DNA of 64,000 nucleotides from Legionella sp. (GTDB taxonomy: Bacteria > Pseudomonadota > Gammaproteobacteria > Legionellales > Legionellaceae). A model generated the notes under the pieces. The model saw nothing but the letters and a program-made list of their open reading frames with translations. It was not told where the DNA came from and searched no databases. Positions 21,805-30,364 of this stretch are shown here, one piece after another (the stretch's first letter is position 1; each line of letters starts with the position of its first letter). A program made the position numbers and the translations under genes. Location of the stretch: the NCBI GenBank assembly GCA_002786165.1, contig PEQK01000007.1:39069-103068 (forward strand), read 5' to 3'.

Positions 21805-22134
21805 TTAAGCTTTAAGGTCCCACAGTTCTTCTAAACGGTAAAAAGAACGAGAGTCTGGTTGCATGATATGCACCACACAATCCCCAAAATCAACCAAAGC
21901 CCAGTCTCCATTTTCAAGACCTGAGTGATTCAATGGAGGCAAACCGATAGATTTCATTTTGACCATCACAGCATCTGCGATGGCTTTGACATGACGAGTT
22001 GCTCGGCCGCTGCAAACAATCATATAATCCGTGACTGTGGTTTGCTTACTCACATCTATCACAACAATTTCGTTGGCTTGGATATCTTCTAAAGCTTGAA
22101 TTAAAATGGGTAATTGAGGAAATAAGTTGGACAT
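21805..22134 (-). CDS. rsfS: Ribosomal silencing factor RsfS
   Basis: RsfS binds protein uL14 of the large subunit and blocks subunit joining when nutrients run low. From ATG 22134, preceded by TAGGTG, the protein has 109 residues, matching family size. It shows the characteristic segments EDIQANEIVVIDV, DYMIVCSGRATRHVKAIAD and ENGDWALVDFGDCVVHIM, with the C-terminal FYRLEELW. It heads the rsfS-mrdA-mrdB operon. The nadD gene often found upstream is not here. Confidence 0.95.
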   Translation of the reverse strand: MSNLFPQLPILIQALEDIQANEIVVIDVSKQTTVTDYMIVCSGRATRHVKAIADAVMVKMKSIGLPPLNHSGLENGDWALVDFGDCVVHIMQPDSRSFYRLEELWDLKA

Positions 22135-22160
22135 TAAAACACCTACACGTTTAAATGACA

Positions 22161-22189
22161 ATTGTACCATAAATCAAACGAATATTCAA
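22161..22189 (-). promoter_or_regulatory. Promoter of rsfS-mrdA-mrdB
   Basis: On the minus strand TTGAAT (22189-22184) and TACAAT (22166-22161) are 17 bp apart, 27 bp before the rsfS start. Both match sigma-70 hexamers in at least four of six positions. Confidence 0.5.
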
Positions 22190-22309
22190 AACACAGAGCA
22201 AGACATAGCAATGTGGTTCTAATCCATAGTCTTTCTAGGAATCAAAACATTATTTCATCCAACTGACTTTCTATAGGGCTCAAAGCAGGTGCTGATGCTT
22301 TATGCTTTC

Positions 22310-23929
22310 TCAAGCTCCGCTATTTGCCCTAGGTAAATAGAACTCTCCAAGGTTCAGAGATATCTGAGATGGGCCGATTGATGCTATGGCGACTGGCATT
22401 TTTGGCGTAAACAATCTTTCACGTTGCAAAGGATTTCCTCTGAGTTTTTGCGGTACCATATCCACAGTGGCCGTGTTAAATTGCGAGAGAGGCACTGATT
22501 TTTGAGTCAGGCTCATCTGATTTTGGTGCTTTATAGTGAGATGATGTGCATAAATAATGGTTAATAATAAAAATTCTTGAGTCAATTTGATTCTTGTTTC
22601 TTGGGATTGTTGGTGAAAATAAAGGGCCATTGATGCCATGTTTTTGGCATCAATCATTGCAATATCAGTGTTCACCAGTGGCTGAAAAGTTCCTGTCGTC
22701 AGTGATGCTGCAGAACGATGAGAAAATCCAAGTGTTACCAATTGTAAAGCACTTGCTCTGATGCGACCTGTATGACTCGATTTACGGGATTGGGCGACAT
22801 CAAAACCTGTATCAAATAATAAAGCATGAATCATCGGTTCAAATTGTGCAATATTGACATGGGTTTTGAACCATACAATGAATTCCGAGTATTCTACTTG
22901 TTGCAATTTTTCTTGCGATAGCGCAAGCACACTTTGAATTGATTGTGCATCATCCTGATGGTCATTGTCTTTGACCGTAATGGTCTTGTAAATTTTTGTA
23001 ATAAGAGCGTTCATGAAAATAGGGGGATTAGGATTACCTTGATCTTTTTGACTATAGTATTCTTTAAATCCTGCTTCTGAGTTTTGAAAGAAAGTGTCCA
23101 ATTCTAACGGTGTATCTTGAGACGATTTCAACAATGAGACTATCGCATCATCCGGATGTTGCTCTTGTAATGCAACGACGTCATAAAACGCATAGGGCGA
23201 ATGCTTACATATCATGACCGTTAACATGGTGGCATGAATATTGACCATCATTTTTTTATTGGTGTCTGCAACTAAAACCAGATCAGTATCTAAAGTCAGA
23301 TTTTGCAGCAAAAAAAAGAGTTCTAAACAATCCATATCACGAGATTCACCTTCAATGAGGTGGGTACTTAGATAAAAATGATCCGTGATCAAATGTATGA
23401 TATGCGACATGTCGGATTTGTATGGAATGCCTAAAATATGTTTGATCCATTTCGCTGCATCTTTAGGTGAACGCTGTACAAACTCTGAACTCCATTCCAT
23501 CATGATACTCATCACCAAACGCAAAAAATGGGATGCTGAATCGGATTCACTGAATATGCCTAATTGAGTCATAATATGCGATACGGATTGCTGTAATGGT
23601 GATCGAGTGACACATATGGTTTCCAGTTCTGTAAAAAGAGTTTTTTTGCTGTCATCTTTTAAGAACTGTTGAATGGTTGCCATTGCATCGCGTGGAATAT
23701 TAAGTTGATCGGTTAATGCAGCGATGACCAAATGAACTGCATCTGCTTTTAGGCATAAATGTAATTGCTGTAATTTACCGACGAGTTTTTGCACGCCTGC
23801 AGCATTAGATTTGGCCACAGAACGTAAAAAGCCTAAACTAGAGTCATTCAGCTGGCCTTCGACGCAAAGCGAAAAGCTATCAACCAACTCTTGTGGTGTT
23901 TTGAGTACTACTTTGTTAAGTGGGCACAC
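22310..23929 (-). CDS. Orphan 539-residue helical protein
   Basis: I do not recognise this protein. It starts with GTG 23929, with AAGGAT about nine bases upstream. It looks largely alpha-helical and soluble, without signal peptide or membrane span. No catalytic motif stands out, only long stretches of Leu/Gln/His-rich helix such as KLVGKLQQLHLCLKADAVH, and a segment with DDAIVSLLKSSQD. The last 60 residues are more extended and proline-containing. The gene is monocistronic, divergent from a peptide transporter and flanked by AT-rich gaps. In a Legionellales genome such an orphan is a reasonable candidate for a secreted effector, but nothing in the sequence proves it. Confidence 0.82.
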   Translation of the reverse strand: MCPLNKVVLKTPQELVDSFSLCVEGQLNDSSLGFLRSVAKSNAAGVQKLVGKLQQLHLCLKADAVHLVIAALTDQLNIPRDAMATIQQFLKDDSKKTLFTELETICVTRSPLQQSVSHIMTQLGIFSESDSASHFLRLVMSIMMEWSSEFVQRSPKDAAKWIKHILGIPYKSDMSHIIHLITDHFYLSTHLIEGESRDMDCLELFFLLQNLTLDTDLVLVADTNKKMMVNIHATMLTVMICKHSPYAFYDVVALQEQHPDDAIVSLLKSSQDTPLELDTFFQNSEAGFKEYYSQKDQGNPNPPIFMNALITKIYKTITVKDNDHQDDAQSIQSVLALSQEKLQQVEYSEFIVWFKTHVNIAQFEPMIHALLFDTGFDVAQSRKSSHTGRIRASALQLVTLGFSHRSAASLTTGTFQPLVNTDIAMIDAKNMASMALYFHQQSQETRIKLTQEFLLLTIIYAHHLTIKHQNQMSLTQKSVPLSQFNTATVDMVPQKLRGNPLQRERLFTPKMPVAIASIGPSQISLNLGEFYLPRANSGA

Positions 23930-24074
23930 TGATATATCCTTATATCACCTTTTTGACCGGTAAAGGAAAATTTAGACCAGATTTTGAGATAGTCAAGTTA
24001 TTGTGACTGAATTCTCAAAAGATGTGAAAAAAGGGGCGCTGAGGTCACTCAAGGCTTGCTATGAAATACGTATC

Positions 24075-24103
24075 TATACACGTTGCTAAACATCTGTCAT
24101 AAT
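24075..24103 (+). promoter_or_regulatory. Extended -10 promoter for the peptide transporter
   Basis: TATACA at 24075-24080 and CATAAT at 24098-24103 are 17 bp apart, with TGT directly before the -10 (extended -10 form). It lies about 50 bp before the GTG start. Confidence 0.4.
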
Positions 24104-24153
24104 TTGGCCTCCGTTTGTTCTGAGTCTACTCAAGATTAACATTAAGGGTTCTC

Positions 24154-25590
24154 GTGCACACTCATCCACATCCTAAAACATTACGCATCTTTTTTGCCAC
24201 TGAAATGTGGGAGCGATATGGCTTCTATGTGGTACAAACGCTTTTAGCACTCTACCTTGCTTTGCATTTCAAATGGCCAGATAAATCTGTTTATGAATTG
24301 GTTGGGTCGTTTACAGCATTAACGTATTTATCACCAGTGATAGGTGGCTGGATAGCCGATCATCTTATAGGACAAAAACGTGCTATTTTATTAGGTGCTT
24401 TGGTTTTATTGATCAGCTATGTGCTACTTAGTTTGAGTACTTCGGACAAAGCGTTGTGTTTTTGTTTGGCAGGGATTGTGGTGGGTACAGGCTTGTTGAA
24501 GCCTAATATTTCTTCGTTACTTGGTAATGAATACCCAGAAGGTTCTCCCAATCGTGAAAGCGGCTTTACCATTTTTTATATGGGATTGACCACAGGTATT
24601 ATTTTTGGCACGACGTTACCGAGTTATTTGAGCGATCATTTTGGATGGTCAACAGCATTCCTTTCTGCTGCATTTGGAATGGTTGTAGCCGGATTGATTT
24701 TTTTGTATGGCATTCGATTTTATCGAATCCAAGATTATCATGGTTATGTTTTTTCTTATCAAAAAATTGCGACAGCTGTGATTTTGATGCTTGGCCTTTG
24801 GGCTTTGTCTTTTTACATTTTGAATTTTCCAATGTTGGCTGATTTGATCTTTGTATTGGTTGTGGTTTTGTCTGTCTGGTATTTGATTTATTGTGTGAAA
24901 AATGAACCTCCTGTGCAAGCCAAACAAACCATTGTGATTGGATTGCTTTGTTTGATTTCCGTGATGTTTTGGGCATTTTATTTTCAAATGTTTATGTCTT
25001 TGACGTTGTTTATTGTTCGGGTCGTGAATCCTACGGTCTTTGGTATTTCGTTTCCTCCTCCTTATTACGTAGGGATTCAAAGTGTCGGGATGATTATTTT
25101 AGGATTGGTGTTATCACGTGGCAAACGTCCTTTATCTCAAGCGCAGCAGATCATTCGTACCGGGAATAAATTTCTGACGTCGATGTTTTGTATGACACTC
25201 GCTTATGGTTTGATTACCATCATCTGTCATTTTAATTTTCCATACGGTTTATTATCGCCTTTGTATTTAATTCCAGCTTATTTGGTGATTTCTTTGGCAG
25301 AGTTGTTATTGTCACCGGTGGGATTGTCGGCAGTCACTGTGCTTGCCAGCCGAAAAAAGGTCAGCACCATGATGGGGATATTTTTTGTATCTCTTGGTAT
25401 CGGTGGCTTTCTTTCGGGTAAATTAGCAACCCTTACAGCTATATCATTGAATACGGCGTCCATAAGTGAGTTAAAAGTACATTATGCCAGCTCTTTTGGC
25501 TATTTATTGTATATTTTAGTAGGAGCAACGGTAATTTGTATCTTTTTGAATATGGGAATCAAAAAGTTAATGATGCGAATTACCGAGTAG
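24154..25590 (+). CDS. POT/PTR family proton-dependent oligopeptide transporter
   Basis: This 478-residue inner-membrane symporter imports di- and tripeptides with protons. The N-terminal EMWERYGFYVVQ corresponds to the ExxERxxYY proton-coupling motif of the family, with tyrosine/valine variation at the end. GGWIADHLIGQKRAILLG and GTGLLKPNISSLLGNEYPE follow, the latter a PTR2 signature region, and about fourteen hydrophobic segments are apparent. The start is GTG 24154 with AAGGG seven bases upstream. Peptide import fits an organism living on host amino acids. Substrate range cannot be read from the sequence. Confidence 0.92.
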   Translation: MHTHPHPKTLRIFFATEMWERYGFYVVQTLLALYLALHFKWPDKSVYELVGSFTALTYLSPVIGGWIADHLIGQKRAILLGALVLLISYVLLSLSTSDKALCFCLAGIVVGTGLLKPNISSLLGNEYPEGSPNRESGFTIFYMGLTTGIIFGTTLPSYLSDHFGWSTAFLSAAFGMVVAGLIFLYGIRFYRIQDYHGYVFSYQKIATAVILMLGLWALSFYILNFPMLADLIFVLVVVLSVWYLIYCVKNEPPVQAKQTIVIGLLCLISVMFWAFYFQMFMSLTLFIVRVVNPTVFGISFPPPYYVGIQSVGMIILGLVLSRGKRPLSQAQQIIRTGNKFLTSMFCMTLAYGLITIICHFNFPYGLLSPLYLIPAYLVISLAELLLSPVGLSAVTVLASRKKVSTMMGIFFVSLGIGGFLSGKLATLTAISLNTASISELKVHYASSFGYLLYILVGATVICIFLNMGIKKLMMRITE

Positions 25591-25650
25591 GATTGCTCCC
25601 TTGCGCTATGAGTATTACAATGGAGTCTTCTCTATATAGTCTGAGCCCAA

Positions 25651-27042
25651 ATGATTGATCTTCAAGCTCGTAAGAAAACCTCTGATCCTTTAAAACGTCC
25701 TCCTCATTCTATCGAAGCAGAACAAGCCATTCTTGGCGGTTTGATGTTGGAAAATCAAGCTTGGGACAAAATCAGTCTCACTTTGTGTGAAGCCGATTTT
25801 TACCGCAGTGAGCATCGCATTTTATTTCGTGCCATGGTGAATTTGGCCCATAAAAATCAACCCTTTGATTTGGTCACCCTGGTCGACCATTTAAAAGCCA
25901 TGCATGATTTGGAGGATGCCGGAGGAGAAACTTATTTATTTGAATTAGCCTCTAATACCCCTAGCATCGCGAATGTGTCTGCATACGCAGATATCGTGCG
26001 AGAAAAATCCGTACAACGCCAACTGATCACCGTCGCGACCGATATTGCAGATGCTGCGTATAACCCAGGCGCTCGTGAAGTCTCTGAATTATTAGATTTT
26101 GCCGAAAGCCGTGTGTTTGCAATTGCGGAGCAAACTGCCAGTGATGGTGGTCCAGAAGTGATCAAATCTGTTCTGGAGCGCGCTGTGGAGCGGATTGATG
26201 CGTTATACCATAGCGGAGATTCTATCACAGGCTTGGCAACGGGTCTGACTGACCTCGATGAGTTAACTTCAGGGTTGCAGCGTTCTGATTTGGTGATTGT
26301 GGCAGGTCGTCCTTCGATGGGTAAAACCACTTTGGTCATGAACATGGCAGAGCACGCTGCTATCAAGGGCACTCAGCCCGTGCTGGTATTTTCGATGGAA
26401 ATGCCGTCTGACTCTTTGGCCATGCGGATGATGTCTTCTTTAGGCAGGATTGATCAACATCGTATTCGTACTGGAAAATTAGACGACGATGATTGGCCCC
26501 GTGTGACCTCGGCGGTTCATATGTTATCTGAGTCTTCGTTGTTTATTGATGATACAGCAGCATTAAGTCCCGCAGAAATGAGAGCTCGAGCACGCAGAGT
26601 GATGAAAGAACACGGTCAACTGGCCTTGATTGTGGTGGATTATTTGCAGCTCATGAAAGTGCCAGGATTTAAAGCGGACAACCGTACAGCAGAAATCTCG
26701 GAAATTTCCAGAAGTTTGAAATCATTGGCCAAAGAATTGAATGTTCCTGTGGTAGCCTTATCGCAGTTAAATCGAAGTTTGGAGCAACGGCAAGATAAAC
26801 GGCCCTTGATGTCGGATCTGCGTGAATCAGGCGCGATTGAGCAAGATGCGGATGTGATTTGTTTTATTTATCGTGATGAAGTGTATAACGAAGATAGTCC
26901 TGACAAAGGATGTGCTGAAATTATCATAGCAAAACAGCGGAATGGCCCTATTGGTAAAGTACGTGTTGCTTTCTTAGGCAAATATACTCGTTTTGAAGAT
27001 TTGGCCTTTACGGGATATCAAGGAGCGCATGCCAGTGACTAG
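25651..27042 (+). CDS. dnaB: Replicative DNA helicase
   Basis: DnaB is the hexameric 5'-3' helicase at the replication fork. The 463-residue protein has the N-terminal domain starting at PPHSIEAEQAILGGLML and a RecA-like motor. The motor shows GRPSMGKTTLVMNMA near residue 216, FSMEMPSDSLAMRMM, the Walker B segment LALIVVDYLQLM near 328 and SDLRESGAIEQDADVI near 388. No intein is present. Its 3' end overlaps alr, the same pairing as in E. coli and many relatives. Confidence 0.97.
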   Translation: MIDLQARKKTSDPLKRPPHSIEAEQAILGGLMLENQAWDKISLTLCEADFYRSEHRILFRAMVNLAHKNQPFDLVTLVDHLKAMHDLEDAGGETYLFELASNTPSIANVSAYADIVREKSVQRQLITVATDIADAAYNPGAREVSELLDFAESRVFAIAEQTASDGGPEVIKSVLERAVERIDALYHSGDSITGLATGLTDLDELTSGLQRSDLVIVAGRPSMGKTTLVMNMAEHAAIKGTQPVLVFSMEMPSDSLAMRMMSSLGRIDQHRIRTGKLDDDDWPRVTSAVHMLSESSLFIDDTAALSPAEMRARARRVMKEHGQLALIVVDYLQLMKVPGFKADNRTAEISEISRSLKSLAKELNVPVVALSQLNRSLEQRQDKRPLMSDLRESGAIEQDADVICFIYRDEVYNEDSPDKGCAEIIIAKQRNGPIGKVRVAFLGKYTRFEDLAFTGYQGAHASD

Positions 27043-28135
27043 ACCGTCGTACTTGGCCATTGATAAAGAAGCATTGCAACATAATGTTGCTCGCATCAAA
27101 CATTATGCCCCACAACAGCACATTTTGGCGATGGTCAAAGCCAATGCCTATGGTTGTGGGTTACATTTGGTTGCGCCTATTTTAGCGCCTTTGGTCGAGA
27201 GCTTTGGTGTGGCATGTATAGAAGAAGCTGCAGCCTTACGCCAAGTATGTCCGGAAAGTGACTGTGTACTACTCCAAGGTATTTTTTCGCCCGATGAAGT
27301 ATCGACGGTGATCGATTTGCGCGTGATACCTGTTATTCATAATCCTCAGCAATTGGCGTGGTTTACAACAACACCGATGTCTGTGCCCTTGAAAGTATGG
27401 GTAAAAGTAGACACTGGGATGCATCGCTTGGGGTTCGCACCGCATGAAATTCCTGGGGTGCTCCAAACTTTAAAATTATGTCCATGGATTGATGAACAGA
27501 TTGGTTTGATGACGCATTTAGGTTGCGCAGATACCCCAGATTCAACGGTTTGTCAGCAGCAATTAAAACATTGGCAAGACCTAAGCATACGTTATCATGC
27601 TATGAAACAATCTGTCGCCAATTCAGCCGCCATCATTGCCTTACCACAAACGCATGCAAACATGATTCGCCCTGGATTGATACTCTATGGGGTTTCGCCG
27701 TTTGAAGATCGGTTGGGAGCGGAATTTGACTTGCAACCTGTGATGCATTTCCTGTCGTCTATCACCACCATTCATCAATATTCCGCGGGTGAAGCTATTG
27801 GATATGGCGCAACTTGGCGTTGCGAAAGATCTTCAGTCATTGGCGTGATTCCTGTAGGATATGGGGATGGATATCCTAGGCACATCCAATCGGGTACTTG
27901 TGTTTGGGTGAATGGACATCGTGTGCCAATCGTTGGCAGAGTTTCAATGGATATGATGACGGTTGATTTGACAGATTGTCCACAGATTAAGATTGGCGAT
28001 CGCGTTGAATTATGGGGAAAACATATGCCAGTTGAAATAGTTGCGAAACAATCGAATACGATTGCATATGAATTGATGACACAAGTGTCGCAACGTGTGG
28101 TGAGACAATATTATTCAGAAACGAGGTCAAAATGA
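27029..28135 (+). CDS. alr: Alanine racemase
   Basis: This PLP enzyme interconverts L- and D-alanine for peptidoglycan precursors. From ATG 27029 it has 368 residues; AAGGAG is only three bases before it, so GTG 27035 in the same frame is an equally good start. The PLP lysine lies in MVKANAYGCG (K37), and the second catalytic base is the tyrosine of GYGATWR near residue 260. The C-terminal barrel has GRVSMDMMTVDLT. It overlaps dnaB by 14 bp and the following lipoprotein gene by four, indicating coupled expression. An alanine dehydrogenase is encoded 3 kb downstream. Confidence 0.96.
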   Translation: MPVTRPSYLAIDKEALQHNVARIKHYAPQQHILAMVKANAYGCGLHLVAPILAPLVESFGVACIEEAAALRQVCPESDCVLLQGIFSPDEVSTVIDLRVIPVIHNPQQLAWFTTTPMSVPLKVWVKVDTGMHRLGFAPHEIPGVLQTLKLCPWIDEQIGLMTHLGCADTPDSTVCQQQLKHWQDLSIRYHAMKQSVANSAAIIALPQTHANMIRPGLILYGVSPFEDRLGAEFDLQPVMHFLSSITTIHQYSAGEAIGYGATWRCERSSVIGVIPVGYGDGYPRHIQSGTCVWVNGHRVPIVGRVSMDMMTVDLTDCPQIKIGDRVELWGKHMPVEIVAKQSNTIAYELMTQVSQRVVRQYYSETRSK

Positions 28136-28581
28136 TGAAAAAAACCGTAATCCTTTTATCTTTGTCGTGTGCGTTAGCGGCGTGTGGTCCTGTGAACAAT
28201 GAAGGCGTAGGTTCCATCACAGGGGGCGTTGTGGGCGGCTTATTGGGTAGCCAGTTTGGTGGCGGTGCAGGCAAAGTGGCGGCAGCAGCTGGCGGCGCTT
28301 TGTTGGGCGCATTTCTAGGCGGTAACATTGGAAAATATATGGATCGCCAAGATAAACTTGAAATGCAACATGCGCTGGAGACTGCGCCTGTAGGACACGC
28401 TGTAGATTGGAAAAACCCTGATAATGGTAATCAATATCGTGTCAAACCGACACGCACGTATTACAAACAGCAACAACCTTGCCGCGAATATACCACGGAA
28501 GCTGTGATTAGTGGTAAAAAGCAAACCATTTATGGCAAAGCTTGTCGACAAGCAGATGGTTCCTGGAAAGTTGCAGGGTAA
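28132..28581 (+). CDS. Glycine-zipper lipoprotein (17-kDa surface antigen type)
   Basis: The 149-residue precursor has a lipoprotein signal peptide with lipobox LAAC (Cys18), so the mature protein is lipid-anchored, probably in the outer membrane. A glycine zipper follows (GSITGGVVGGLLGSQFGGG and GGALLGAFLGGNIG, residues 26-70), as in Rickettsia 17-kDa antigen and SlyB-type proteins. A C-terminal domain carries YCREYTTEAVISGKK-like sequence with two cysteines. Its role is usually envelope integrity. ATGATG overlaps the alr stop by four bases. Confidence 0.9.
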   Translation: MMKKTVILLSLSCALAACGPVNNEGVGSITGGVVGGLLGSQFGGGAGKVAAAAGGALLGAFLGGNIGKYMDRQDKLEMQHALETAPVGHAVDWKNPDNGNQYRVKPTRTYYKQQQPCREYTTEAVISGKKQTIYGKACRQADGSWKVAG

Positions 28582-28587
28582 TCAATA

Positions 28588-28616
28588 AGGTCTTGGTGAA
28601 TACATTATCAAGACCT
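28588..28616. terminator. Hairpin between the alr-lipoprotein and etf operons
   Basis: AGGTCTTG at 28588 pairs with CAAGACCT ending at 28616, extendable inward with wobble pairs. No T-run follows, so it may be a weak or factor-dependent terminator. Confidence 0.35.
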
Positions 28617-28661
28617 GTACTCGATCATGAGTCAACCTATAACACATGGAATGGTGGGTAA

Positions 28662-29411
28662 ATGAAAATATTGGTCACCGTAAAACGAGTCATTGATCCT
28701 TATGTTCGGATTCGAGTCAATGCGGATCAATCCGGCGTAGAGATGCAAAATATCAAAATGTCGATGAATCCTTTCGATGAAATTGCTTTGGAAGAAGCAT
28801 TACGTTTGCGCGAAAAACAATTGGTTGAAGAAGTCATTGTGTTGACCATTGGTGCACAAGATAGTCAAGAAACGCTACGGCATGGATTGGCTTTAGGGGC
28901 GGATCGTGCGATTTTGGTGTCTACTGACAAGGCTTATTGTAGTTTGAATAGAGCCAAAATCCTTCAAAACATAGTCATGATTGAACATCCGGATTTGATT
29001 TTTATGGGCAAACAAGCCATTGATGATGATAACAATCAAACGCCTCAGATGCTGGCTGGTTTGTTGAATTGGCCTCAAATCACCTTTGCGTCACAGCTTG
29101 AGCTAACGGGTAAAGAGTTGTCTGTGACACGAGAAATTGATCAAGGATTAGAAGTCCTTCAAACAACGGTGCCTGTTGTGGTTAGTGTGGATTTGAGATT
29201 AAATGAACCGCGTTATGCCAGTTTACCCAATATCATGAAAGCCAAACAAAAACCTCTACAAACAATTGAGTTGAGTGATTTGAATCTAGAACTACACGAT
29301 CATTTAAAAAGAATCCAAGTGAAAAGCCCTGCCATCAGACCCGGGGGGATTAAGGTGGATACAGTTGGTGCTTTATTGGATAAATTACAACACGACGAGA
29401 AGGTGTTATGA
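28662..29411 (+). CDS. etfB: Electron transfer flavoprotein subunit beta
   Basis: EtfB and EtfA form a soluble heterodimer with FAD and AMP that passes electrons from acyl-CoA and other dehydrogenases to the quinone pool. The 249-residue subunit begins KILVTVKRVIDPYVRIRV and has NPFDEIALEEALRLREK near residue 36, GKQAIDDDNNQTPQMLAGLL near 113 and the family signature VTREIDQGLEVLQTTVPVVVSVDL near 155. The ATG follows GGTGGG. It overlaps etfA by four bases (ATGATG). The ETF-quinone oxidoreductase is not in the window. Confidence 0.97.
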   Translation: MKILVTVKRVIDPYVRIRVNADQSGVEMQNIKMSMNPFDEIALEEALRLREKQLVEEVIVLTIGAQDSQETLRHGLALGADRAILVSTDKAYCSLNRAKILQNIVMIEHPDLIFMGKQAIDDDNNQTPQMLAGLLNWPQITFASQLELTGKELSVTREIDQGLEVLQTTVPVVVSVDLRLNEPRYASLPNIMKAKQKPLQTIELSDLNLELHDHLKRIQVKSPAIRPGGIKVDTVGALLDKLQHDEKVL

Positions 29412-30364
29412 TGAGCTTGTTTATTGTTGCGGAGCATGACGAGCAGCGTTTAGATGGCTCTTTTTCTCATGTTTTAAATGCGGCTTTACAATTGGATAAA
29501 CACCCCATTGTTATTGTCGCTGGTCATCAATGTACTGCTGTTGCAGAAGAAGTAGCGACTATGGCAGGTGTTGGGTCCGTGTGTCTTATTGACGAACCTG
29601 CTTATGAGCATATTTTAGCAGAGCAACTATCGCCAGTGATTGCTGATTTGGTTAAAGATGGCTCTTATGTATTGATGGCATCAAGCACTTTTGGCAAAAA
29701 CATCTTACCGCGTGTTGCGGCTTTACTGGATGTTGCGCAAGTGTCTGATGTGACGGCTATCTTAGACGCGCAAACATTTGAACACCCCATTTATGCAGGC
29801 AATGCCATTGAAACTGTCCAAGCCTTGGATACTAATAAACTGATCAGTATTCGAGCTACGGCATTTCCTCCTATTTTAGAAAAACAACCAGCGTGTTCTA
29901 TTCAAAAACAAACGGTGACTGTTCCGAAAACTCCTACTCGTTTTTTACGACGCGATCACAGTCCGTCACTTCGACCGAGTTTATCCAATGCTAAAATTAT
30001 TGTATCAGGAGGCAGAGGACTACAATCTGCAGAGCATTTTAAATTAGTAGAGCATTTGGCTGATGCCTTAGGCGCTGCCTTGGGTGCATCTCGTGCGGCG
30101 GTTGATGCTGGATTTATTTCTAATGATCATCAAGTGGGGCAAACAGGTAAAATTGTTGCACCAACGTTATATATTGCAGTAGGTATTTCAGGTGCGATTC
30201 AACATCTTGCTGGCATAAAAGACGCGCAAGTGATTGTTGCAATCAATAAAGATGAAAATGCACCTATTTTTCAGGTCGCAAATTATGGATTGGTAGGTGA
30301 TTTATTTGAAGAAATACCGAAATTTATTTCGGAACTCCAACAACGAGGATTATCTAAATGCTGA
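29408..30364 (+). CDS. etfA: Electron transfer flavoprotein subunit alpha
   Basis: The 318-residue FAD-binding partner of EtfB. Its C-terminal domain has the family signatures VSGGRGLQSAEHFKLVEHLAD near residue 198, GASRAAVDAGFI, QVGQTGKIVAPTLYIAVGISGAIQH and INKDENAPIFQVANYGLVGD near 278, which bind FAD. The ATG lies in the etfB stop (ATGATG). Its own stop is overlapped by seven bases with ald, and GAGGATT in the etfA 3' end serves as the ald ribosome site. Confidence 0.97.
   Translation: MMSLFIVAEHDEQRLDGSFSHVLNAALQLDKHPIVIVAGHQCTAVAEEVATMAGVGSVCLIDEPAYEHILAEQLSPVIADLVKDGSYVLMASSTFGKNILPRVAALLDVAQVSDVTAILDAQTFEHPIYAGNAIETVQALDTNKLISIRATAFPPILEKQPACSIQKQTVTVPKTPTRFLRRDHSPSLRPSLSNAKIIVSGGRGLQSAEHFKLVEHLADALGAALGASRAAVDAGFISNDHQVGQTGKIVAPTLYIAVGISGAIQHLAGIKDAQVIVAINKDENAPIFQVANYGLVGDLFEEIPKFISELQQRGLSKC

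Noticed and set aside
24599..25080. Long minus-strand frames inside the peptide transporter gene
   Set aside because: They are antisense to a well-conserved membrane protein and show the composition expected of reversed hydrophobic codons.
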